NCBI GenBank assembly: GCA_020697635.1
Contig: JAEHCT010000018.1
Coordinates: 1-12,976 of the forward strand
Direction of reading: 5' to 3'
Length of the DNA stretch: 12,976 nucleotides
Source of the DNA: Candidatus Bathyarchaeota archaeon
GTDB lineage: Archaea > Thermoproteota > Bathyarchaeia > TCS64
In this document: piece by piece, positions 6,754-11,817 of the stretch
Numbering within the stretch: the first letter of the stretch is position 1
Layout: each line of letters opens with the position of its first letter
The notes under the pieces: generated by a model
Seen by the model: only the letters and a program-made list of their open reading frames with translations
Databases searched by the model: none
Told to the model about the DNA's origin: nothing
Translations under genes and position numbers: made by a program

Positions 6754-7926
6754 CTACCTCAGCTCCTCGGGCGTGAGAGGCGACATGGCTCTCAGCCTCT
6801 CCACGACGCCCGGCAGCTCCCTTATCACGTACTCCACCTGATCGAGGTTATTATTCTTTCCTAGGGTGAAGACCAGGCTGCCGTGGGCTTCCTCATGTTT
6901 GAGGCCGCAGGCAAGCAGGGTGTGGCTGGGCTCCAGGGTCTTGGCGGCGCAAGCCGAGCCACTGCTCAACTGTATCCCCAGGTCGTCTAGGCTGAGTATG
7001 AGGGCCTCCCCCTCTATGTAGCTGAAGCGGATGTTGGCGTTGTTGGGCAGCCTCTCGGTGGGGTGGCCGTTGAGGTACGACTCCGGGATGGCGGCTAGCA
7101 CCCCCTCGATTAGCCTGTCCCGGAGGGCGGTGAGCCTCTTGGACTCCGCTTCCATCTCTTGTCTCGCGAGTCTTGCGGCCTCGCCCATCCCCACGATGCC
7201 GGGGACGTTTTCGGAGCCTGATCGTATGCCGTTCTCCTGGCCCCCGCCTATCATGTGGGGCTTCACCCTCACCCCCTTCCTGATGTAGAGGGCGCCGACG
7301 CCCTTGGGGCCGTAGATGTCGTTGCTGCTCAGGGTCATCAAGTCTATGCCCAGTTCCTTCACGTCTAGCGGCACCTGGCCCGCCGCGGCGGTGGCGTCTG
7401 TGTGGAACAGGGCGCTGTGGCCGTGTGCCAACTCGGCGGCGTCTCTAACGGGCTGTAGGGTCCCTATCTCGCCGTTGGCGACCATGACGGTCACCAGCAC
7501 CGTGTCGTCGTCGACGAGCCTCTCCAGCTCCGCCAGATCAAGCACCCCGGTCTCGTCCACGGGGCACTCGACGACCTCGAAGCCATCCCTAAACAGCTCC
7601 TTACATATGTTTATGACGCTGATGTGCTCGACGGCGGACCTCATGACCTTGCTGCCTTTCTTCCTGTTGCGGAGCGCTGCGCCCAGGAGGGCTAGGTTGT
7701 TAGCTTCGGTGGCGCCGGACGTGAACACGATATCGGACGGGTCGGCGTTGATCAGCTGGGCGACGCTGCCCCTCGCAGCATTCAACGCCTCAAGAGTCTT
7801 GAACCCCTCCGAGTGGAACGAGGCGGGGTTGCCGAAGCGCTCGGTATAATAAGGCTTCATGGCTTCGAGGACGCGGGGGTCGACTGAGCGCCCCGCGCCG
7901 TGGTCCATGTAGACTCTGATGGACAT
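6754..7926 (-). CDS. iscS: IscS/NifS-type cysteine desulfurase homologue lacking the PLP lysine
   Basis: A fold-type I aminotransferase-like protein of the IscS family, 390 residues from the chosen start. Normal members take sulfur from cysteine with PLP and pass it to IscU. Many family motifs remain: SGATEANNLAL, VEHISV, HTDAT, IYGPKGVGALYIR and the catalytic-loop Cys326 in SSGSAC. However, the motif that should read Ser-x-His-Lys-x-Tyr-Gly reads SSNDIYG, with Asn202-Asp203 in place of His-Lys. The Schiff-base lysine is therefore absent, and the usual DATQ glutamine is Ala. Desulfurase activity is unlikely; Cys326 may instead act as a cluster ligand for IscU. As I recall, A. fulgidus IscS shows the same Lys-to-Asp change. 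The start at ATG 7926 has GGAG five bases upstream, a TATA box about 27 bases back, and aligns with bacterial IscS; an in-frame ATG at 7947 would add seven residues. Confidence 0.93.
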   Translation of the reverse strand: MSIRVYMDHGAGRSVDPRVLEAMKPYYTERFGNPASFHSEGFKTLEALNAARGSVAQLINADPSDIVFTSGATEANNLALLGAALRNRKKGSKVMRSAVEHISVINICKELFRDGFEVVECPVDETGVLDLAELERLVDDDTVLVTVMVANGEIGTLQPVRDAAELAHGHSALFHTDATAAAGQVPLDVKELGIDLMTLSSNDIYGPKGVGALYIRKGVRVKPHMIGGGQENGIRSGSENVPGIVGMGEAARLARQEMEAESKRLTALRDRLIEGVLAAIPESYLNGHPTERLPNNANIRFSYIEGEALILSLDDLGIQLSSGSACAAKTLEPSHTLLACGLKHEEAHGSLVFTLGKNNNLDQVEYVIRELPGVVERLRAMSPLTPEELR

Positions 7927-7947
7927 TGATTCTCCAAGAGATACCAT

Positions 7948-7958
7948 GTATTATAAAG
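7948..7958 (-). promoter_or_regulatory. TATA box of the isc operon
   Basis: On the reverse strand CTTTATAATAC is centred about 26 bases from position 7927. That puts the transcript start at the internal ATG 7926 and makes the upstream ATG 7947 unlikely as the start. This would drive iscS, iscU and the small Cys-rich gene. Confidence 0.55.
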
Positions 7959-7978
7959 TGTAGGTAGAGCCCGGGCAT

Positions 7979-8050
7979 ATACATTAAGTTTATTTAATAT
8001 ATTATACATATTTTTACGATATTTTTTTAAAAAACTAATGAATTATTGTA
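7979..8050. promoter_or_regulatory. AT-rich intergenic stretch between isc operon and small zinc gene
   Basis: A 70-base block made almost wholly of A and T (TTTAATATATTATACATA, TTTTTTTAAAAAAC) in an otherwise GC-rich region. It holds several possible TATA boxes in both directions. For the forward gene, the TTTTTAAAAAAC near 8023-8033 would start transcription near 8054, just before GTG 8059. The low GC could also bind a chromatin or regulatory protein; that is not shown. Confidence 0.4.
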
Positions 8051-8058
8051 TTCCGTGA

Positions 8059-8256
8059 GTGTGTGCAACGTTGAGATGCGATATATGTGGACTAGACGCT
8101 CCCACCTTCTATAGTTGTGAGGAGTGTGGAAAGAGCTACTGCTTCTACTGCGGAAACCTGTCGAAGCGTAGGTGCGTGAAGTGCCTTATCGAGGAGGACG
8201 GTGAGGTCTTCGACAGGGAGGACTGGATGGTTACGTTGGAGCGCTTCAGGGAGTGA
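8059..8256 (+). CDS. 65-residue AN1-like zinc finger protein
   Basis: A small protein that is mostly one zinc-binding module. Cysteines fall at 7, 10, 20, 23, 28, 31, 39 and 42, that is four CxxC pairs, enough for two zinc ions in a cross-brace. The spacing of the first six ligands (x2, x9, x2, x4, x2) is identical to the AN1 finger of the protease gene at 426, with the last His replaced by Cys. A short acidic tail follows (EEDGEVFDRED). The start may be GTG 8059 or TTG 8071, both before the first CxxC. It converges on the TusA-like gene, with three bases between the two stops. Function unknown; a protein- or ubiquitin-like-binding adaptor is only a guess from the AN1 likeness. Confidence 0.72.
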   Translation: MCATLRCDICGLDAPTFYSCEECGKSYCFYCGNLSKRRCVKCLIEEDGEVFDREDWMVTLERFRE

Positions 8257-8259
8257 AGG

Positions 8260-8484
8260 CTACTTCCTTATGAGGAGGGTCACCTCGTCGCCGTCCCTCG
8301 TGACGCCGAGCACCTCGTAGCCCATCCTCTCGGCCAGCCTGTGAAGGTCTCCCTCGGCGGCGGGGTCGTCGGCGGAAACCTCCAGCACCTGGCCCTTCTC
8401 CAACTCGTCCAGCGCCATCCGCGTCCTGAATATGGGCTCGGGGCAGTAGAGCCCCGTGCAGTCCAGTACCTTGTCGGATTTCAA
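8260..8484 (-). CDS. tusA: TusA/SirA-family sulfur carrier protein
   Basis: A 74-residue protein of the TusA (SirA, YedF) family. The hallmark is the N-terminal LDCTGLYCPEP segment, with the conserved CPxP cysteine at Cys14 and an extra Cys9. The rest follows the two-layer alpha/beta fold: a helix (FRTRMALDELEKG), the strand LEVSADDPAAEGD, a helix with LAERMGYEV, and a last strand ending in LLIRK. Family members pass persulfide sulfur between proteins for tRNA thiolation, molybdenum cofactor or other sulfur chemistry; some archaeal ones have no known role. The start codon is TTG at 8484, with GGAG nine bases upstream. It lies about 330 bases beyond the isc operon on the same strand, with the small zinc gene between. 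Family sure, sulfur partner unknown. Confidence 0.87.
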   Translation of the reverse strand: MKSDKVLDCTGLYCPEPIFRTRMALDELEKGQVLEVSADDPAAEGDLHRLAERMGYEVLGVTRDGDEVTLLIRK

Positions 8485-8500
8485 TGTGGTTCGCTCCGTT

Positions 8501-8515
8501 CCCCGGCGGCCGGGG
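8501..8515. repeat. Perfect GC palindrome upstream of tusA-like gene
   Basis: CCCCGGC-G-GCCGGGG is a seven-base inverted repeat around one base. It sits between the reverse TATA-like sequence at 8516-8525 (CCTATTATCA) and the TTG start at 8484, where a transcript starting near 8494 would begin. It could be an operator or just a GC-rich coincidence. The rest of the gap up to 8610 holds nothing else I can support. Confidence 0.4.
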
Positions 8516-8610
8516 TGATAATAGGTGAAGCGAAACGGGGCGATTTAAGACGAATGGTGGCGGAAGCAGATGGAAGCCCTGCTAGGGGGGCCATGAGGTG
8601 CTCGGGCATA

Positions 8611-9543
8611 TCAGACGAGTAGGTTATACAGAAGATAGCCGTCAAAGGCGAGGAGGAAGAGGAACAGAGCAACTATGATCCTTGCGCTCAGGCGGTCCGC
8701 GTCCACCGGGTCGTCGAGGCTTGCCGTCACTCCGCTGAGCGCCGCGGCCAGCGGAGCCAACGAGAACAACGGCACCAGCCAGGAGCCGTCCCCCCTTCCA
8801 GCCAGGGACACGGTGAAGATCATCGAGGCAGCGGCCGTGACAAGCACAGCCAGCAGGGCTGCTCGGCGTCTCCCCAGCGTCACGACGAGTGTCCTCTTAC
8901 CGTGGCTGCTGTCCACCTCCATGTCCGGTAGCTCCAGATTCAAGCTGAGAACGAAGCCGTAGAGCATCAGCGGGGCGGAGACCAGCAGCAGCGTGTCGTC
9001 GAGGGCCCCCGCGGCGACGATGTAGCCTACGGCGGGCACGGCGAAGCCGGTGCCGACGGCTATGGTGACCTCGCCTAGGCAGCGGGCGTTGAGCCGAGCC
9101 GGCGGCGACGAGTACATCCAGCCCAATGCCCCCGCTGACGCCGTCACCCATAGCAGGGTGGGCGCGGAGACCCCGGAAAAGACCATGAAGGCGGCCACCG
9201 TTAGAGCCACGGCGGAGAAGAAGACGGCTGTGCCCAGCGCGGCTGGCCGCGCCCGTGGGTGCTCCACGAGGACGTTGCTTCTCCCGAAGGCTTTGGGCGG
9301 AGAGTCTATGTCTATCTCTACGTCGAAGTAGTCGTTGCTATAGTGTGTGGAGAGGTCTCCTGCCAGCACCACCACGTAGCCCAGGGCGAAGTGTACGGGG
9401 TTGAACCCGCCGCCCAGGTTCAGCGCCAGGAGCGCCCCGAGGAGGTAGCCTAGGAAGCCGCCCGCGACTATGTGGGGGCGTATGACTCTCGCGAGGGTCC
9501 TGAGGCTATACATGATACGCATCCGCTCTGTTTGTGCTGCCAT
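8611..9543 (-). CDS. UbiA-family prenyltransferase (MenA-like motifs)
   Basis: A membrane prenyltransferase of about 310 residues with eight or nine hydrophobic segments. The first Asp-rich motif is NDYFDVEIDID (NDxxDxxxD) and the second is LELPDMEVDSSHGKRTL (DxxxD followed by GKRTL). The latter closely resembles MenA, which attaches a polyprenyl chain to dihydroxynaphthoate. Archaeal members also make digeranylgeranylglyceryl phosphate for membrane lipids, so the acceptor cannot be fixed; no quinone genes are in the window. The start is uncertain: ATG 9543 is used here, but a TATA-like box near 9566 would start transcription near 9540 and favour the in-frame ATG at 9522 or 9513, which also leave a normal short tail before the RPH motif. 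It diverges from a second UbiA gene. Confidence 0.88.
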   Translation of the reverse strand: MAAQTERMRIMYSLRTLARVIRPHIVAGGFLGYLLGALLALNLGGGFNPVHFALGYVVVLAGDLSTHYSNDYFDVEIDIDSPPKAFGRSNVLVEHPRARPAALGTAVFFSAVALTVAAFMVFSGVSAPTLLWVTASAGALGWMYSSPPARLNARCLGEVTIAVGTGFAVPAVGYIVAAGALDDTLLLVSAPLMLYGFVLSLNLELPDMEVDSSHGKRTLVVTLGRRRAALLAVLVTAAASMIFTVSLAGRGDGSWLVPLFSLAPLAAALSGVTASLDDPVDADRLSARIIVALFLFLLAFDGYLLYNLLV

Positions 9544-9560
9544 CAACTGTTGAGGGATAT

Positions 9561-9571
9561 GGTTTTTAAAC
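9561..9571. promoter_or_regulatory. Shared near-palindromic TATA element between two UbiA genes
   Basis: GTTTTTAAAC (about 9562-9571) reads as a TATA-like box on both strands. It is centred 26-27 bases before the forward ATG 9594, so that message would be leaderless, and about 26 bases from position 9540 on the reverse side. The whole gap between the two genes is only 50 bases and I see no other box. Confidence 0.45.
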
Positions 9572-9593
9572 GATGGGGTGATGACAGCCTTCG

Positions 9594-10490
9594 ATGGCTC
9601 TGGAGTCGCTGAAACCCTACCTCGATCTGACGCGGCTGCACTTCTTCTTCGTCTGGCCGCTCCTCTTCTGCTCGGGGCTCTTCCTGAGCTTCCCCCGGTA
9701 CGGGTGGTTCAGCTGGGCCCTGGTGGGGAAGGCCGCGGCAATAGCGCTCCTCGGCTTCGAGGCCGGGTTCGTGTTGAACGACCTCGTGGACAGCGATGTC
9801 GATAGTAGGGATATAGAGCACAGTTTGACGCGGTACTGGAGGCCCTTCGGGACCAGGCCGATTCCCTCCGGCTCCGTCTCACGGCGCCAGGCTTCAACTC
9901 TGTTCCTCTGCCTCGTGGCCGCCACGTCGGCGCTGATCTTCACGTTGCCTTACCCTAACTCGGTGTATGTCTTCGTGATCATGGTGTACAGCTACGGCAT
10001 GGAGTACTATTACCAGGTGAAGAAGAGGGATCAGGCGGCTCCGCTGGCCCAACTCCTGGGCCGCACCGACTTCTCCCTGTTCCCCGTCGCGGGCTACCTT
10101 TGCAACGGCAGCCCGGACACGGTCGCCTTGCTCTACTTCCTGTTCTTCTATCCCTTCGCCCAAGCTCATCTGGGTGCCAACGACATCGTCGACGCGGTGA
10201 ACGACGAGGCCCGGGGGTTGATGACTGTGCCCCTCCTCTACGGTACGCGGGGGACGAAGAACTGGATACTGGTGTTCACGGCCCTCCACGTGCTGGGGGC
10301 GGCGTTGTTCGCACGGGTCCACGGCTTGGTCGCCGTCATCGGCATTGCTGTGGGCCTCCTGCTGCTATCCGCGGCGAACGTGCTCATCCATAGAGGCGAG
10401 TCTCCGCGTGACTGGTTGAGGGCGTTGCCGCTGTTCCACGCGGCGATGCTGGTCTACGTGGCCTCCATGATAGCAGACTACTTCTTTTGA
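9594..10490 (+). CDS. UbiA-family prenyltransferase, second copy
   Basis: A 298-residue multi-span membrane protein, distinct in sequence from its divergent neighbour. Motif 1 is NDLVDSDVD (about 62-70), followed by the family RPFGTRPIPSGSVS segment. Motif 2 is GANDIVDAVNDEARG, then MTVPLLYGTRG. The Asp residues for the Mg-diphosphate site are all present, so it is probably active. UbiA enzymes join isoprenoid diphosphates to aromatic, glycerol phosphate or heme acceptors; the substrate is not evident. Pairing with another UbiA from one promoter region suggests related steps in one lipid or cofactor pathway. A TATA box in the 50-base gap fits a leaderless start at ATG 9594. The last segment (SMIADYFF) ends 15 bases before the convergent small membrane gene. 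Confidence 0.88.
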   Translation: MALESLKPYLDLTRLHFFFVWPLLFCSGLFLSFPRYGWFSWALVGKAAAIALLGFEAGFVLNDLVDSDVDSRDIEHSLTRYWRPFGTRPIPSGSVSRRQASTLFLCLVAATSALIFTLPYPNSVYVFVIMVYSYGMEYYYQVKKRDQAAPLAQLLGRTDFSLFPVAGYLCNGSPDTVALLYFLFFYPFAQAHLGANDIVDAVNDEARGLMTVPLLYGTRGTKNWILVFTALHVLGAALFARVHGLVAVIGIAVGLLLLSAANVLIHRGESPRDWLRALPLFHAAMLVYVASMIADYFF

Positions 10491-10505
10491 AGGGCTTTGC
10501 TTCTC

Positions 10506-10676
10506 TCAGTATCCCCTCATCCAGGTCCTGGCTACGTTGGACAGGATCAGGACCGCCATCAATATTATGACGATGGTGAATATGTTCGGCGCAGCGATAG
10601 CCTTCGCCTGGTTGTAGATGAAGTACAAAATGATTACTGCGACTATGGCGACTATTGTGATCTTGATCTGTCTCAT
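10506..10676 (-). CDS. 56-residue membrane protein with two hydrophobic segments
   Basis: Starts MRQIKITIVAIVAVIILYFI and contains two membrane-spanning stretches, about residues 5-20 and 30-46, joined by a short loop (NQAKAIAAPN) and ending in a basic tail (RTWMRGY). The chosen ATG 10676 has GAGGT four bases upstream; a longer reading from 10766 would add a non-hydrophobic, Pro-rich stretch overlapping the forward gene and is less likely. A TTCTTAAT box near 10705-10712 fits a start just before this ATG. I do not recognise a family. Its ATG lies nine bases from the ATG of the divergent forward gene. Confidence 0.55.
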   Translation of the reverse strand: MRQIKITIVAIVAVIILYFIYNQAKAIAAPNIFTIVIILMAVLILSNVARTWMRGY

Positions 10677-10685
10677 TCGAACCTC

Positions 10686-10958
10686 ATGGTTAACACAAGA
10701 CGCATTAAGAAATGTTTCGGAACAGTAGAGTTTGATTGGTGGGCCGGGTGGATCGAGTCTGCTCATCCATGGGTGTGGGTCCCAAAGCGGGTGGCTAAGG
10801 GCGATGACTTCTTCGTGACGTTCTACGAGGTCAACGATGTCCGCTGCTACTACCTTGAGGTGGTGGGCAAGGGCTGGAGGGTGGGCGAGAGGTCGCGTCT
10901 ACCTGCCTCGGAGTGGGAGCACGTATATCTGCTCGATGACTGGGTGCTTTGTGTCTGA
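10686..10958 (+). CDS. Trp-rich 90-residue hypothetical protein
   Basis: The forward frame is open from 10497 to 10958, but its first 60 residues are antisense to the membrane gene and low in complexity. From ATG 10686 it encodes a soluble-looking 90-residue protein with seven Trp and several aromatic, beta-like stretches (VEFDWWAGWIESAHPWVWV, FFVTFYEVNDVRCYYLEVV). Codon choice in this part (GTG, GGC, AAG, GAG) matches the neighbouring genes. No signal peptide, membrane segment or known motif is seen. No convincing promoter was found. It converges on the inhibitor gene, leaving a 66-base gap. Real but unidentified, in my judgement; function unknown. Confidence 0.55.
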   Translation: MVNTRRIKKCFGTVEFDWWAGWIESAHPWVWVPKRVAKGDDFFVTFYEVNDVRCYYLEVVGKGWRVGERSRLPASEWEHVYLLDDWVLCV

Positions 10959-11024
10959 GGAAAACTCGCTGTAGTTCGTGACAAGAAATTTGCTTCTAGG
11001 AATTAGGCCGTTAATCTGGGTCGT

Positions 11025-11339
11025 TTACTTTACTTCGATTCTGAACTGCATGGTTTTTTCTGGTGTATTCTCCCATGCTCTCTTGTATATCATGGTGGCC
11101 TCTGTGCTGCCTTTCTTCTTCGCTCGGAACGTGAACAGCTCCTCCACGCCTCCGCCGATCGCGTCGGTTATCCTGATGGTCTCCTTGGGTTTTGTTAGCT
11201 CTAGGATGTTTTCGTCGTACTGTGTGTTCCAAGTGTAGCCCGCGGAAGGGATGGAGGCGAGGGATATGTTGAACTCCTCGCCCTGACTAATTGTGATAAA
11301 AAAATTTGGGGGTCTGTATGTCGACGGTATTTTTTTCAC
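11025..11339 (-). CDS. Chagasin-like (I42) inhibitor of papain-family cysteine proteases
   Basis: A 104-residue protein matching the chagasin/amoebiasin (ICP) family, tight reversible inhibitors of C1A proteases. The three loops that plug the protease groove are recognisable in order: IPSAGYTW (30-37, usual NPTTGYxW), GGGVEELFTF (62-71, usual GxGGxxxF) and YKRAWE (85-90, usual RPW). Strands between them (ITISQGEEFNISL at the start, MQFRIEV at the end) fit the immunoglobulin-like fold. No signal peptide is present, so it should stay in the cytoplasm. The start is GTG 11339, which lies inside GAGGTG, so the ribosome site and start overlap; no other in-frame start precedes the fold. It is the last gene of the cluster that begins with a C1A protease, the expected target. 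Confidence 0.83.
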   Translation of the reverse strand: MKKIPSTYRPPNFFITISQGEEFNISLASIPSAGYTWNTQYDENILELTKPKETIRITDAIGGGVEELFTFRAKKKGSTEATMIYKRAWENTPEKTMQFRIEVK

Positions 11340-11354
11340 CTCAGCGCCTATCTG

Positions 11355-11813
11355 TTAACAGCAGATATCCCAATCATCCTCGTTTTCATCGGTAATAACA
11401 TATGCTAACAGCTCGGCCTTAACGTCGGTTTCAAGCTCGGCCGGGGCCAGCTCCAGCATCAGCTCTGTCATCTCGAGTTCTTCCTCAGGCTCCATGAGTA
11501 TGGTGGGGGAGGCCAGCTCTAGCTCGAGGTCGGAGACTTCGTGCTCCTCTTGTTTCAGTTCAGCTGGCGCTAGTTCCAGCATCAGCTCTGTCATCTCGAG
11601 TTCCTCCTCAGGCTCCATGAGTATGGTGGGGGAGGCCAGCTCTAGCTCGAGGTCGGAGACTTCGTACTCCTCTTCCTCAAGCTCGGCTGGGGCCAGCTCG
11701 AGCTCTAGCTCGTTCATCTCAAGCTCCTGGTCTAGCTCCTGCAGCACCGCGTCGGGCTCCTCGTCTTGTTCCAGTTCTTTCATCTCTTTTTTCTCCCTTT
11801 CGATCTGTTTCAT
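11355..11813 (-). CDS. Acidic repeat protein between protease and inhibitor, ending in Cys-Cys
   Basis: A 152-residue protein of extreme composition: about 46 Glu and 10 Asp against about 7 Lys/Arg by hand count. After a charged, helix-like start (EREKKEMKELEQDEE) it consists of a 41-residue unit in two full copies plus a partial third. Each copy contains ELEMTELMLELAPAEL and then EVSDLELELASPTILMEPEE, so it also splits into two similar halves of about 20 residues. The C-terminal 20 residues are different and end in DENEDDWDICC. No signal peptide or membrane segment is seen. The ATG at 11813 follows the protease stop by four bases, and the stop is 15 bases before the inhibitor, so the three are co-transcribed. 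Function unknown; options are a protease substrate, a bound acidic partner or pro-piece, or a peptide precursor. Confidence 0.75.
   Translation of the reverse strand: MKQIEREKKEMKELEQDEEPDAVLQELDQELEMNELELELAPAELEEEEYEVSDLELELASPTILMEPEEELEMTELMLELAPAELKQEEHEVSDLELELASPTILMEPEEELEMTELMLELAPAELETDVKAELLAYVITDENEDDWDICC
11458..11703. repeat. 123-base tandem repeat inside the acidic-protein gene
   Basis: Two nearly identical 123-base units in direct tandem, starting about 11458 and 11581, with a partial more diverged third copy at the right. The first 80 bases of the two units differ at very few positions, so the duplication is recent or kept alike by recombination. The unit is a multiple of three and encodes the 41-residue protein repeat. 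Confidence 0.85.
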
Positions 11814-11817
11814 GCCG

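Noticed and set aside
7927..7947. ATG 7947 as the iscS start
   Set aside because: It lies against the TATA box, has no ribosome site, and extends seven residues past the family's usual N-terminus.
8554..8622. A 22-residue forward frame after the tusA-like gene's upstream region
   Set aside because: Overlaps the UbiA 3' end, has no clear ribosome site or promoter and no recognisable sequence.
10497..10685. N-terminal part of the forward frame at 10497
   Set aside because: It is antisense to the small membrane gene and of low complexity (Asp/Tyr-rich); the coding-like part begins at ATG 10686.
11458..11703. Tandem 123-base repeat as a possible CRISPR-like array
   Set aside because: No spacers; units are contiguous, in frame and coding.
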